Source: Magnetospira sp.
GTDB lineage: Bacteria > Pseudomonadota > Alphaproteobacteria > Rhodospirillales > Magnetospiraceae
Reading direction: 5' to 3'
Length of the DNA stretch: 10,557 nucleotides
NCBI GenBank assembly: GCA_028277325.1
Contig: JANQGL010000139.1
Coordinates: forward strand, 1 to 10,557
Each line of letters opens with the position of its first letter. The first letter of the stretch is position 1. Positions 1 to 7,272 of this stretch are shown piece by piece. The notes below the pieces were generated by a model. The model made no database searches. It was not told the DNA's origin and was given only the letters and a program-made list of their open reading frames with translations. Made by a program: the position numbers and the translations under genes.

Positions 1-837
1 CGCCACCCCGCGCCGGTCTTCCGGCGGCAGGGGCGGGGCGTTGACCCGCAGGCGCGGTGCGCCGAGGGCCGGCGCGGCCGTCCAGCGCGGCAGGACGGAG
101 GATTCGCCCATCATCTTTTCGGCCAGCGAGCGCGCCGTCTCGCGCGCCGGATCGCAAATCGCCGCCACGCGCCCGCCGCGCAGGATGGTGGCCCGGTGGC
201 ACAAGGCGCGGATTTCCTCCAGGCGATGCGAGATGTAAAGGATCGACACGCCTTCCGAGGCCAGCCGGCGCAGGGTCTCGAACAGGCGGTCCGCTTCCTG
301 GGGCGTGAGAACGGCGGTCGGCTCGTCCATGATCAGCAGCTTCGGATCCTGAAGCAGGCAACGCACGATCTCGATTCGCTGCCGTTCGCCGGCCGACAAA
401 TCGGCCACCCGGCGGTCCGGATCGAGCGGCAGGCCGTAGGCCTCCGAGACCGCGCGGATGCGGTCGCGCAGGCCGCCGCCCAGGCGCGCCGCCGCGGCCG
501 GCAGGGCCAGCGCCACGTTGTCCCGCACCGTCAGCGCCTCGAACAGAGAGAAGTGCTGGAACACCATCGCGATGCCGATGTCGCGGGCGCCGCGCGGCGA
601 GGCCGGCGCGATCGGCCGGCCGCGCCACAGGATGCGTCCCGAATCCGGTTTTTGAATACCGTAGACCGACTTCACCAGAGTGCTCTTGCCGGCCCCGTTC
701 TCGCCCAGCAGGGCGTGGATCTCGCCGGGTGCGACGGCGAGGTCCACGCGGTCGTTGGCCAGGCAACCGGGGAATCGCTTGGTGAGGCCGATCACCTCGA
801 GTCGGGGCGTGGTGTCTGGCGCGGCGCTCTCGGCCAT
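1..837 (-). CDS. ABC transporter ATP-binding protein, sugar/nucleoside type (N-terminal half, partial)
   Basis: This is the energising ATPase of an importer for simple sugars or nucleosides, at the cytoplasmic face of the inner membrane. The 279 visible residues form one complete nucleotide-binding domain: Walker A GENGAGKST at about 45-53, Q-loop Gln94 in MVFQHF, signature LSAGERQR at 147-154, Walker B LLIMDEP at 167-173 and switch His204 in YISHRLEE. The wording around the signature and Walker B is typical of the YufO/NupO-like branch that works with BMP-family (purine nucleoside) binding proteins. Those proteins are double NBDs of about 500 residues, so the second NBD should lie beyond the window edge. 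The ATG at 837 is preceded by AAGGGGG (846-852) with an 8-nt spacer. It is transcribed away from the exosortase operon. The substrate cannot be read from this half. Confidence 0.9.
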   Translation of the reverse strand, partial: MAESAAPDTTPRLEVIGLTKRFPGCLANDRVDLAVAPGEIHALLGENGAGKSTLVKSVYGIQKPDSGRILWRGRPIAPASPRGARDIGIAMVFQHFSLFEALTVRDNVALALPAAAARLGGGLRDRIRAVSEAYGLPLDPDRRVADLSAGERQRIEIVRCLLQDPKLLIMDEPTAVLTPQEADRLFETLRRLASEGVSILYISHRLEEIRALCHRATILRGGRVAAICDPARETARSLAEKMMGESSVLPRWTAAPALGAPRLRVNAPPLPPEDRRGVA

Positions 838-1248
838 GTTCGGTGCCCCCTTGGCGGCGCTTCCCCGGCGGCGCTTTCGCCGGTGGTGTCTCACAGGTGG
901 CCGCCAATTGCAACGTCAATGCCATTTTACCGGCGGCGGTCGACGATGTCCCGGCGCGCACATTTTCGTCACATTCGTAAGGCATCCGGAAGAGGCCTCG
1001 CGCCTCCGGATCGGGCGCCGGGAACCCGCATCAACCGCGGGTGACGGATCGTTTACGGACGTGCTGGGCGATGCTAAGCTCCGCGCCAACCAGTACGGTC
1101 TCGTTAAATCACGAAAAGACCACATGGAATATTGGTTTTTTCGCGGGAACGATTAACATGGGTTGGTTGTGGCGACGTGCCTGAGCTAAGGTATTGGTGG
1201 CGCGGGGCCAAACCACAAACGCCCAAGCAGCGGGAAAAGCAGGTCGGC
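838..1248. other. Gene-free divergent region between the ABC ATPase and xrtD
   Basis: About 410 bases separate two divergent genes. I see no convincing coding frame: the short frames here have no ribosome binding site and no recognisable protein. The first 200 bases must hold the promoter of the ABC gene. A weak candidate for the plus-strand exosortase promoter is TTGGTT (1132-1137), 16 nt, TAACAT (1154-1159), which would give a leader of about 85 nt. A small hairpin ACCCGC/GCGGGT lies at 1024-1042. Both are suggestions only. The stretch at 1070-1160 is visibly richer in A+T than its surroundings, as expected of a promoter. Confidence 0.4.
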
Positions 1249-2808
1249 ATGCGTGAGAGCGTTTCGGTAAGTCAGGGCCCTTCGCAATCCCTCGTCATCT
1301 GGATCGGCGGGGGACTTTTGCTGTTGATCTTCGCTTACTGGGGCGGACTCGAGAACCTTTTCGAGAGGTGGAACAAACAGGAAGAATACTCGCACGGCTA
1401 TTTCATTCCGCTGGTCACCGGATGGATGCTGTGGCAGCGCCGGGAGGCCCTTCTCGATGGCTTCGGCGCGCCGTCCTGGCTCGGTGTCGCGGCCATCCTG
1501 ATCTCCGCCGTTTCCCTTTTGGTCGGCGAAGTCACGGCGCTCTACCTGCTGATCCAGCTGGGCTTCTTGCTGGCGCTTCTCGGTTTCGTGCTGGTTCTCG
1601 GCGGGTGGCGGCTGATCCGGGTGACGGCGATTCCGCTCGCCTTCCTGCTGTTCATGATTCCGCTGCCCTACTTCATCGATTCGCAGCTGTCCTGGCGCCT
1701 TCAGTTGCTGTCGTCCGAGTTTGGCGTGTACATGCTGCGGCTGGTCGACATCGCGGTCTATCTGGAAGGCAACGTCATCGACCTCGGGGACTACAAGCTG
1801 CAGGTGGTCGAGGCCTGCAGCGGCCTGAGGTACCTGTATCCCTTCCTCAGCCTCGGCTTCCTCGCCGCCTATATCTTCAGGGCGCCGATCTGGCAGCGGG
1901 CCGTGGTCTTCCTGGCGACGATTCCGATCACCGTGTTCATGAACAGCCTGCGGATCGCCCTGGTCGGCATCCTGGTGCGCGAGAACGGATCCGAGGCGGC
2001 GGAGGGTTTCCTCCACTACTTCGAGGGCTGGCTGATCTTCATCGCCTGCCTGCTCATCCTCGCCGGGATCATTTGGCTGTTCGACCGCCTGAACGGCTCG
2101 AAGGCGTTCATGGAATCGGTGGGCGTTCCCGAAATCCAGCCGGATGGCCGGGGACGCCGGCCGGTGGCCACCCTTCCGCTGTTCGCGTCCATGGCGATCA
2201 TCGTGCTGGCCGGGATTGGCGGCACGTTGGTTTCGGAGCGCCAGGAGGCGGTGCCCGAGCATGCGCACCTGACCACGTTCCCGCTCCAGGTGGACGACTG
2301 GACGGCCCGCGAACGCGCCCTCGATGAACAGGTGGAGCAGGTGCTGAAGGTGGACGAATACCTGCTCGCCGACTACCGCCGCCCGCCGGGCGAATTCGTC
2401 AATTTCTACATCGCTTACTACGAGTCGCAGCGCAAGGGCGCGTCGCCGCACTCGCCGCGCGTGTGCATTCCCGGCGGCGGCTGGTTGATCACCGACCTGC
2501 AGCGGGTCGAGGTTCCCGTCGAGGGACTTCAGGCGCCGGTGCCGGTCAACCGCGTGGTGGTCGAGCGGCGCGACCGCCGGCAACTGGTCTATTACTGGTT
2601 CGAGCAGCGGGGCCGGCGAATCACCAACGAATACTGGATGAAATGGTACCTGTTCCGCGATTCGATCCTGCGCAACCGGACCGATGGCGCGTTGGTGCGA
2701 TTGACCACCCCGATCCACGGGGAAGACGGGGATGCGGCGGCGGACCGCCTGTTGCGCGAATTCATGACCCGTGTGATGCCGCTTGTCCCGCAGTACGTCC
2801 CGCAATAG
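1249..2808 (+). CDS. xrtD: Exosortase fused to EpsI domain (XrtD-like, VPLPA-CTERM type)
   Basis: This integral membrane transpeptidase is thought to cleave C-terminal sorting tags (PEP-CTERM-like) from exported proteins and anchor them to the surface, usually together with exopolysaccharide synthesis. From the ATG at 1249 it has 519 residues. About eight membrane helices fill residues 15-300. The exosortase signatures are YSHGYFIPLV near 47-56 and the presumed catalytic triad Cys190 (EACSGLRY), Arg235 (NSLRI) and His256 (FLHYFEGW). A last helix at about 311-330 leads into an EpsI-like periplasmic domain (335-519) with HSPRVCIPGGGW (Cys406). The exosortase-EpsI fusion fits XrtD, but the subtype is from memory of the family. 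The frame stays open back to a TTG at 1132, but that stretch looks non-coding, and the 1249 ATG has AGG at 1241-1243. The lipoprotein gene starts 33 nt downstream, so the two are probably an operon. No substrate protein with such a tag lies in the window. Confidence 0.88.
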   Translation: MRESVSVSQGPSQSLVIWIGGGLLLLIFAYWGGLENLFERWNKQEEYSHGYFIPLVTGWMLWQRREALLDGFGAPSWLGVAAILISAVSLLVGEVTALYLLIQLGFLLALLGFVLVLGGWRLIRVTAIPLAFLLFMIPLPYFIDSQLSWRLQLLSSEFGVYMLRLVDIAVYLEGNVIDLGDYKLQVVEACSGLRYLYPFLSLGFLAAYIFRAPIWQRAVVFLATIPITVFMNSLRIALVGILVRENGSEAAEGFLHYFEGWLIFIACLLILAGIIWLFDRLNGSKAFMESVGVPEIQPDGRGRRPVATLPLFASMAIIVLAGIGGTLVSERQEAVPEHAHLTTFPLQVDDWTARERALDEQVEQVLKVDEYLLADYRRPPGEFVNFYIAYYESQRKGASPHSPRVCIPGGGWLITDLQRVEVPVEGLQAPVPVNRVVVERRDRRQLVYYWFEQRGRRITNEYWMKWYLFRDSILRNRTDGALVRLTTPIHGEDGDAAADRLLREFMTRVMPLVPQYVPQ

Positions 2809-2841
2809 CTACGCCCGAGGCGACCAACATCCGAGGAAGAC

Positions 2842-5307
2842 ATGACCGAGAAATCGAAATTCCGTCCCAGAAACCTGATCGCTGCCGGAGTGGTCGCCTG
2901 CGGACTGGCGCTTCTTGCGGCATGTACGCCCCCCGAGGAGAAGGCCCAGGAATACCTCAGGAACGCGCAAAGCCTGTTCGAGGACGGCAACTACTCGGAC
3001 GCCCGGCTGGAATTCCGGAACGCGCTTCAGATCAACGAGGACCTGGCCGACGCCTGGTACGGCTTGGCGATGATCGCCGAGAAAAACGGCAACTGGCGGC
3101 AAAGTTACAAGTACTTGAACCGCGTCGTCCAGTTGGACCCGAACCGCGCCGACGCCCAAATCCGGATTGGCAAGGTGCTGCTGGCGGCCCGCCAGTTGGA
3201 CAAGGCGCTGGAGACCAGCAACAAGGTGCAGGAGATCGCGCCCGACGACCTGGCGGGCAAGGCGTTCCGGGCCGCCGTGCTGTTCAAGCTGGATGATCGG
3301 GACGGGGCCGTCAAGCTGGCCGAGGACGTCCTGGCCCATGAGCCCGACAACATGGACGCCCTGGTGGTCATGGCCTCGCACAGCCACACGGAGGGCGATC
3401 TGCGCGGCGCGGTGGCCTATCTGGACCGCGGGCTCGCCAAGGACGAACGCAATATCGCCTTCTACCTGCTGAAACTGCGCATTCTCGCGGAGCTCGAGGA
3501 CTCCGGGGGGCAGGAGGCGACGCTCAAGCGAATGGTCGAGCTGTTCCCGGACAACAATGCGGTCCGTAAATCCCTGGCCCGTTTCTATTTCGCCAACAAG
3601 CGCCAGGGCGGCGCCGAACGGATCCTGCGCGACATCGCGGCCGCCGAGCCGGACGACATGGACCTCAAGATGGACGTGGTGCGGTTCGTTCACGCGGTGC
3701 GCGGGTTCGAGGCGGCGGAGCAGGAACTCAAGTCGATGATCGTCGCCTTCCCGCAGATGAACGACCTCAAGTTCGCGCTGAGCGACCTCTACGTGGCGGC
3801 GGGCAAGCTCGATCAGGCCGAAACCGTCCTGCGCCAGGAGATCGGGGCGCGCGGAACCACGCCGCATGGCCTGACGGCGCGCAACCGGCTGGCCGGGCTG
3901 CGCCTCGCGGCCAAGGACGTGGCGGGCGCTCAGGCCCTGGTCGACGAGGTGCTGGCCAACGACGCCCGCAATGGCGATGCGCTGATCATCCGCGGATCGA
4001 TCGAAATCGACGCCGGCAACACCGATGCGGCGGTCGGCGACCTGCGCACGGTGTTGCGCGACACGCCGGATTCGGTGCGTGCCCTGATGCTTCTCGGGCG
4101 CGCCCACCTGCGGGCCGGGTCGCCGCAACTGGCCGAGGATCAGTACGTGCAGGCCTTCCGGGTCAGCAACAACGCCGCGGGACCGGGTCTGGAGTATGCC
4201 CGGTTCCTGATCGCCAACCGCCGACTCGACGATTCCGAGGACATCCTGCAGAAAGTCCTCGGGCGCGATAGCGGGAACGTGATGGCGCTCCGCATGCTGG
4301 CCCAGGTGCGCCTGGGATTGCGCGATTACGCGGGGGCCGAACAGGTGGCCGAGGATCTGCGCGCGCGCGGTGGCGAGAACGCCGCGGTGCGGCAGATCAT
4401 GGGCATCGCCCAGGCCGGCCAGGAAAAGGTCGACGAGAGCATCGAATCGTTCCGGCGCGCGCATGAGCTGGCGCCTGGCGCGTCGCGGCCCATTGCCTCG
4501 CTGGTGCAGGCCTATATGCGGCAGGATCGCCCGGACGACGCCGATAAGTTCCTGGACGCGGTGATCGAGAGCAGCCCGGACAACCTCGTCGCCTGGATCT
4601 TGAAAGGCCAACTGGCGCAAGCGCGCGACCGTACCGAGGACGCGGCAGGCTATTACCGCAAGGCCATCGAATTGCGTCCGGACGCCAATGCGGGATATCG
4701 CTACCTGGCCGGTTTGCTGGTCCGGACCGGCCAGTTCGAGGAGGCCGAGGCGGTTGTGCGCGAGGGCCTGTCGGCGAACGCGGAGAGCGTCGAGCTGCTG
4801 CTGCTGATGGCCAGCCTGCAGGAGCGCCAGGACAACACGTCCGGGGCGATCGCCACCTATCGCAAGCTGCTCGATGTCAATCCGAGAATCAACGTGGCGG
4901 CCAACAACCTGGCCAGCCTGATCTCCGACGCCAGTCCGAGCGACCCGGCGGCGCTCGCCGAGGCGCGCGACTGGGCGGCGCGGTTCGGCGACTCCGAGGT
5001 TCCTCACTTCCGGGATACCCTGGGGTGGATCGAGTACCGTCTGGGGAACTACGATGCGGCGGTCAGCAACCTGCGCGCCGCGGCGACGCGGATGCCCGGG
5101 GCGCCGGTGTTCCGCTATCACCTCGGGATGGCCTACATGAAGGCCGGACGCATCGAGGCGGCCCGCGCCGAACTGCAAAAGGCGATCGAGCTGGGCGCCG
5201 AGGCGCCGTTCGATCAGATGGCGGCGGCCCAGGAGGCCCTCCAGGGCCTGCCCGCCACGCCGTCCGGGGCGGCGAGCGAGCCGGCCCCGGCACCGCGGCA
5301 GCAGTAA
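2842..5307 (+). CDS. prsT: TPR-repeat lipoprotein of the exosortase/EPS system (PrsT-like)
   Basis: The product is an 821-residue lipoprotein made almost entirely of tetratricopeptide repeats. The N-terminus is a lipoprotein signal: basic residues, a hydrophobic stretch at 12-27, and lipobox LAAC with Cys28 as the lipidated residue. From about residue 35 to 800 it is a run of 34-residue helical hairpins with the TPR pattern (for example AWYGLAMIAEKNGNWRQSY and RYLAGLLVRTGQFEEAE). It ends in a Pro/Ala-rich tail. Length, lipobox and long TPR solenoid match the PEP-CTERM-system TPR lipoprotein family PrsT, which accompanies exosortases and EPS export and is thought to be an outer-membrane-attached scaffold in the periplasm. 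The start is firm: GAGGAAG at 2833-2839 lies just before the ATG. It follows the exosortase gene by 33 nt and should share its mRNA. The molecular role of the family is not established. Confidence 0.87.
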   Translation: MTEKSKFRPRNLIAAGVVACGLALLAACTPPEEKAQEYLRNAQSLFEDGNYSDARLEFRNALQINEDLADAWYGLAMIAEKNGNWRQSYKYLNRVVQLDPNRADAQIRIGKVLLAARQLDKALETSNKVQEIAPDDLAGKAFRAAVLFKLDDRDGAVKLAEDVLAHEPDNMDALVVMASHSHTEGDLRGAVAYLDRGLAKDERNIAFYLLKLRILAELEDSGGQEATLKRMVELFPDNNAVRKSLARFYFANKRQGGAERILRDIAAAEPDDMDLKMDVVRFVHAVRGFEAAEQELKSMIVAFPQMNDLKFALSDLYVAAGKLDQAETVLRQEIGARGTTPHGLTARNRLAGLRLAAKDVAGAQALVDEVLANDARNGDALIIRGSIEIDAGNTDAAVGDLRTVLRDTPDSVRALMLLGRAHLRAGSPQLAEDQYVQAFRVSNNAAGPGLEYARFLIANRRLDDSEDILQKVLGRDSGNVMALRMLAQVRLGLRDYAGAEQVAEDLRARGGENAAVRQIMGIAQAGQEKVDESIESFRRAHELAPGASRPIASLVQAYMRQDRPDDADKFLDAVIESSPDNLVAWILKGQLAQARDRTEDAAGYYRKAIELRPDANAGYRYLAGLLVRTGQFEEAEAVVREGLSANAESVELLLLMASLQERQDNTSGAIATYRKLLDVNPRINVAANNLASLISDASPSDPAALAEARDWAARFGDSEVPHFRDTLGWIEYRLGNYDAAVSNLRAAATRMPGAPVFRYHLGMAYMKAGRIEAARAELQKAIELGAEAPFDQMAAAQEALQGLPATPSGAASEPAPAPRQQ

Positions 5308-5326
5308 GGCGGCGCACGACCGACGA

Positions 5327-5352
5327 CCGTGGCCGGCCGATGCCGGCCACGG
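5327..5352. terminator. Strong hairpin between convergent genes, probable bidirectional terminator
   Basis: A perfect 11-bp stem CCGTGGCCGGC/GCCGGCCACGG with the 4-base loop CGAT lies 19 nt after the TPR gene stop and 21 nt beyond the stop of the convergent ATPase gene. There is no T-run on either side, so it is not a textbook intrinsic terminator. Its position in a 66-bp convergent gap fits a shared transcription end or an mRNA 3'-end stabiliser. Confidence 0.6.
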
Positions 5353-5373
5353 CCCGGGTCGGCGGGGTTCTGG

Positions 5374-6258
5374 TCAGCCGGACTCGCCGAGGAGGTGCGC
5401 GTGCTCACGCACGATGCCCGAGATGGTTTCCCGCAACTGGTTGAAGTGCAGGGATTCGAACTCGGCCATGTCCTGGAACACGTAGAGCACCGTCTCCTTG
5501 TCGACCATCGGCCTCTCGTCCGCGTAGGCGTAGACCAGGGCGGTGTCGCACAGGATGTTGATCAGGCGCGGCACGCCGCCGGTCGCCCGGTGCACCAGGT
5601 CGCAGGCCTCGGGCGTGAACAGCGGGTCGTTGCGGCCCACGACCTCCAGCCGGTGGTGGATGTAGCGCGCCGTATCCAGGCTGGTCAGGGGCTTGAGGTG
5701 ATAGTCCACCGACACCCGCTGCACCAACTGGTAGAGCTCCGGCCGGTTCAGAAGGGCCCGCAGTTCCGGCTGCCCGACCAGGATCAGTTGGATGAGCATG
5801 TCCTTGTCGGCATTGATGTTGGACAGCATCCGCAACTCTTCGAGGGTGTCGGTCGCCATGTTCTGCGCCTCGTCGATGATGAGGATGCAGCGGCGCCCGC
5901 GGGCGTATTCCTCGATCAGGAAGTTCTGGAACGTCTCGTAGAGTTCGAGGCGGGTCTTGCCCTTGTAGTCGAGCTCGAAGGCGTACAGCACCCATTGCAG
6001 GAGTTCGTGGACGTCCTGATGGGTGCTGTTGATCAGGCCGACCAGGACGTCCTCGTCGAGATTGTCCAGAAGCTTGCGCAGCAGGGTCGTCTTGCCGCAA
6101 CCGATCTCCCCGGTGACGACGACGAAGCCGGCCCGGTTGATCACCCCGTATTCGAGCATCCGGTAGGCCAGCGTGTGCTCGCGCCCCATGAACAGGAAGG
6201 AGGGGTCGGGCTGGATCGAGAACGGTTTTTCGGAAAGCTTGTAGAAGTTCTCGTACAT
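5374..6258 (-). CDS. ExeA-type AAA ATPase, exosortase/EPS-associated family
   Basis: This 294-residue AAA ATPase belongs to the ExeA/GspA-like group that accompanies exosortase and exopolysaccharide loci (the XrtA-associated, PEP-CTERM ATPase family). The start, MYENFYKLSEKPFSIQPDP, is the usual N-terminal motif of that family. Walker A is GEIGCGKTT at 50-58, Walker B LIIDEAQN at 126-133, and a sensor-1 stretch LVGQPEL at 160-166 is followed by ARYIHHRL and the GGVPRLIN motif of the lid. No membrane helix or C-terminal peptidoglycan-binding domain is present, so it should be cytosolic. It probably couples ATP hydrolysis to assembly or polymer export, but its exact partner is unknown. The ATG has GAGGG at 6262-6266 with only a 3-nt spacer, which is short. 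It converges on the xrtD-prsT operon and so has its own promoter, although function links the three genes. Confidence 0.88.
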   Translation of the reverse strand: MYENFYKLSEKPFSIQPDPSFLFMGREHTLAYRMLEYGVINRAGFVVVTGEIGCGKTTLLRKLLDNLDEDVLVGLINSTHQDVHELLQWVLYAFELDYKGKTRLELYETFQNFLIEEYARGRRCILIIDEAQNMATDTLEELRMLSNINADKDMLIQLILVGQPELRALLNRPELYQLVQRVSVDYHLKPLTSLDTARYIHHRLEVVGRNDPLFTPEACDLVHRATGGVPRLINILCDTALVYAYADERPMVDKETVLYVFQDMAEFESLHFNQLRETISGIVREHAHLLGESG

Positions 6259-6614
6259 GGGCCCTCGGGAAGGGGTCGATGCTTGTGCGGCGACGCGACC
6301 GCGCCGCCTCGGAACGCTCGGCGGACCATATCATAAACCTGTTTGGTGGCGTGTGTTTTTTCGCACACCCCGACCACTCGGTGGGTCGCGTGCGGAAGGT
6401 TCGGCAAGACGGGACCTGAAAGGACGTCATGGCATGCCGGGTGATTGCCGGGATCGCTTTGGCGGCAGGGCGCGCGCATGACCAGTGAGGGCGTCGGCGC
6501 CGGGAAGGCGGCGACTGGACGGGGCCGGCGGCGATTTTGTCCGCGAGGCGGTTCGGGCCTTCCTGCGGGCGGTTCCGGAGCAGGAGATGACCGGGGCGGT
6601 CGGCGCCGGGGAGC
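6259..6614. other. Gene-free stretch upstream of the AAA ATPase
   Basis: About 355 bases lie between the ATPase start and the terminator of the light-harvesting operon. I find no credible gene. A possible minus-strand -10 box for the ATPase is TATGAT (6330-6335), without a good -35. Just upstream lies a small inverted repeat GTGTG/CACAC (6351-6368) around a T6 run, which could be an operator or chance. A 12-bp direct repeat GTCGGCGCCGGG occurs at 6493-6504 and 6599-6610. None of these is strongly supported. Confidence 0.35.
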
Positions 6615-6648
6615 AAAAAAACGAGGACCAGGCTTTCGCCTGGCCCTC
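6615..6648 (-). terminator. Rho-independent terminator of the light-harvesting operon
   Basis: Read on the minus strand, an 11-bp stem (one G-T wobble) closes on a GAAA tetraloop. The arms are at 6638-6648 and 6623-6633. One base after the stem comes a run of seven T (6615-6621). This is a textbook intrinsic terminator, and it lies 65 nt after the stop of the last light-harvesting gene. It sets the downstream end of the operon and shows that no reaction-centre genes are co-transcribed. Confidence 0.92.
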
Positions 6649-6660
6649 TTCGGTAGACCT

Positions 6661-6687
6661 GCCGTCGCGCCGGGACGACGCGACGGC
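6661..6687 (-). promoter_or_regulatory. Hairpin in the 3' untranslated region of the light-harvesting mRNA
   Basis: A perfect 9-bp stem GCCGTCGCG/CGCGACGGC with a 9-base loop lies between the alpha1 stop and the terminator. It has no T-run of its own. Stable hairpins after light-harvesting genes are known in purple bacteria to slow 3'-to-5' decay and raise the steady-state level of these mRNAs. That role here is inferred from position. Confidence 0.6.
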
Positions 6688-6713
6688 AAAAGCCTTATCC
6701 GTATCGTTTTGAC

Positions 6714-6872
6714 TTAGCCGAACGGCTTCATCAGCGGAACGACATAGGAGTGGACCATCAGAACGATGATCAGGACGGCGAACAGGCTCGGCATGATCCA
6801 GGTCGACGGATTCACGACCATCCAGAACTTCCAATCGTCTTCCGGGTTACGCGGTTTGGTAACTTCAGCCAT
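6714..6872 (-). CDS. pucA: Light-harvesting (LH2-type) alpha polypeptide 1, short C-terminus
   Basis: This 52-residue antenna subunit spans the membrane once and binds bacteriochlorophyll with its beta partner. The N-terminal motif EDDWKFWMVVNPSTW (11-25) closely matches, from memory, the alpha subunit of P. molischianum LH2. Asp13 aligns with the Asp that ligates B800 there, and His41 with its B850 ligand His34; both proteins have 28 residues between the two. The transmembrane helix is about 26-45. The protein ends 11 residues after the His, in KPFG. It therefore lacks the Trp at His+11 and any LH2-type Tyr/Trp pair at +13/+14 that would hydrogen-bond the pigment acetyl group. The ATG has GAGG at 6881-6884, 8 nt upstream. 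It is the last gene of the operon, 59 nt after beta1. Its length (52 aa) is normal to short for the family. Confidence 0.92.
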   Translation of the reverse strand: MAEVTKPRNPEDDWKFWMVVNPSTWIMPSLFAVLIIVLMVHSYVVPLMKPFG

Positions 6873-6931
6873 TGTACTATCCTCGTAATCTAGCGTTTTA
6901 AGGCGTGATCTGTGCTACGGGCGTCCGTGAA

Positions 6932-7075
6932 TTAGAACCACGGCTTCCAAGCGACAACCAGAAGGTGCGCAACGACGCAGGCCGCGACGAAAGCGGTGTA
7001 GCTGGTCTTGAACTGCTCGTGGAACTCTTTCGCCTGCTGCTCGGTCAGGCCCGACAGGCTCTGCGCTTCAGCCAT
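6932..7075 (-). CDS. pucB: Light-harvesting (LH2-type) beta polypeptide 1
   Basis: The product is a 47-residue antenna beta subunit. Residues 6-15 (SLSGLTEQQA) and 17-26 (EFHEQFKTSY) give the cytoplasmic N-terminal signature, with conserved His19. The transmembrane helix is about 27-43, and His37 in VVAHLLV is the B850 ligand. The C-terminus AWKPWF keeps the Trp nine residues after that His (Trp46). From memory the sequence is very close to the beta subunit of P. molischianum LH2, including the SLSGLTE start and WKPWF end. The ATG has GGAGGG at 7083-7088 with a 7-nt spacer, one of the best ribosome binding sites here, fitting an abundant protein. A 185-bp gap separates it from alpha2 upstream. 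It pairs with alpha1 downstream. Cys33 in the helix is shared with beta2. Confidence 0.93.
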   Translation of the reverse strand: MAEAQSLSGLTEQQAKEFHEQFKTSYTAFVAACVVAHLLVVAWKPWF

Positions 7076-7140
7076 TTTTGTACCCTCCAACAAGGTTTCA
7101 AACGATGCCGCTTCCCAATCTCCGCGGCGCTATACGTGGA

Positions 7141-7157
7141 GAGTTCACGGGGAACTC
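7141..7157 (-). promoter_or_regulatory. Small inverted repeat in the alpha2-beta1 gap
   Basis: A perfect 6-bp inverted repeat GAGTTC/GAACTC with a 5-base spacer lies in the 185-bp gap, 66 bases upstream of the beta1 start. It could be an intercistronic RNA hairpin that shields the downstream pair of genes, or a binding site for a second internal promoter. I see no clear -35/-10 pair next to it. Confidence 0.3.
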
Positions 7158-7243
7158 GCCACAAACTGCATCGGTACAACGTCCCAGAATGGATCGGTCC
7201 TTAAGCTGTACCCACGCAAACCAGTCCCCGCCAGCCGACGAGG

Positions 7244-7272
7244 AAAAAAGCGACCGCGAATTACTCCGCGGC
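7244..7272 (-). terminator. Weak terminator or attenuator overlapping the alpha2 stop codon
   Basis: On the minus strand, CCGCG (7267-7271) pairs with CGCGG (7254-7258), extended by a G-T wobble (7272/7253). The 8-base loop contains the alpha2 stop codon. Three bases after the stem is a run of six T (7244-7249). The stem is short but GC-rich, so this looks like a partial intrinsic terminator. It could make the first beta-alpha pair more abundant than the second. A ribosome terminating at the alpha2 stop would cover the hairpin, which could link readthrough to translation. Confidence 0.45.

Noticed and set aside
1132..1248. N-terminal extension of the exosortase from a TTG at 1132
   Set aside because: The 39 extra residues are not like exosortases, TTG is a rare start, and the stretch overlaps the A+T-rich likely promoter. 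The ATG at 1249 gives a family-like N-terminus.
1186..2805. Long open frame of 539 codons on the minus strand opposite the exosortase gene
   Set aside because: The translation is low-complexity and rich in Arg, Gln, His and Asp with no recognisable domain, while the plus strand encodes clear exosortase motifs. It is an antisense shadow caused by high GC.
2809..5178. Open frame of 789 codons on the minus strand opposite the TPR lipoprotein gene
   Set aside because: It mirrors the TPR gene, is rich in His, Gln, Arg and Val without domain logic, and has no ribosome binding site. The plus strand has a lipobox, TPR repeats and a good ribosome binding site.
5329..6336. Plus-strand frame of 335 codons opposite the AAA ATPase
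   Set aside because: The minus strand encodes Walker A, Walker B and sensor motifs in order. The plus translation is a His/Val/Gln-rich shadow.
6485..6712. Small plus-strand frame between the ATPase and the antenna operon
   Set aside because: It runs through the minus-strand terminator and the 3' hairpin, lacks a ribosome binding site and resembles nothing I know.
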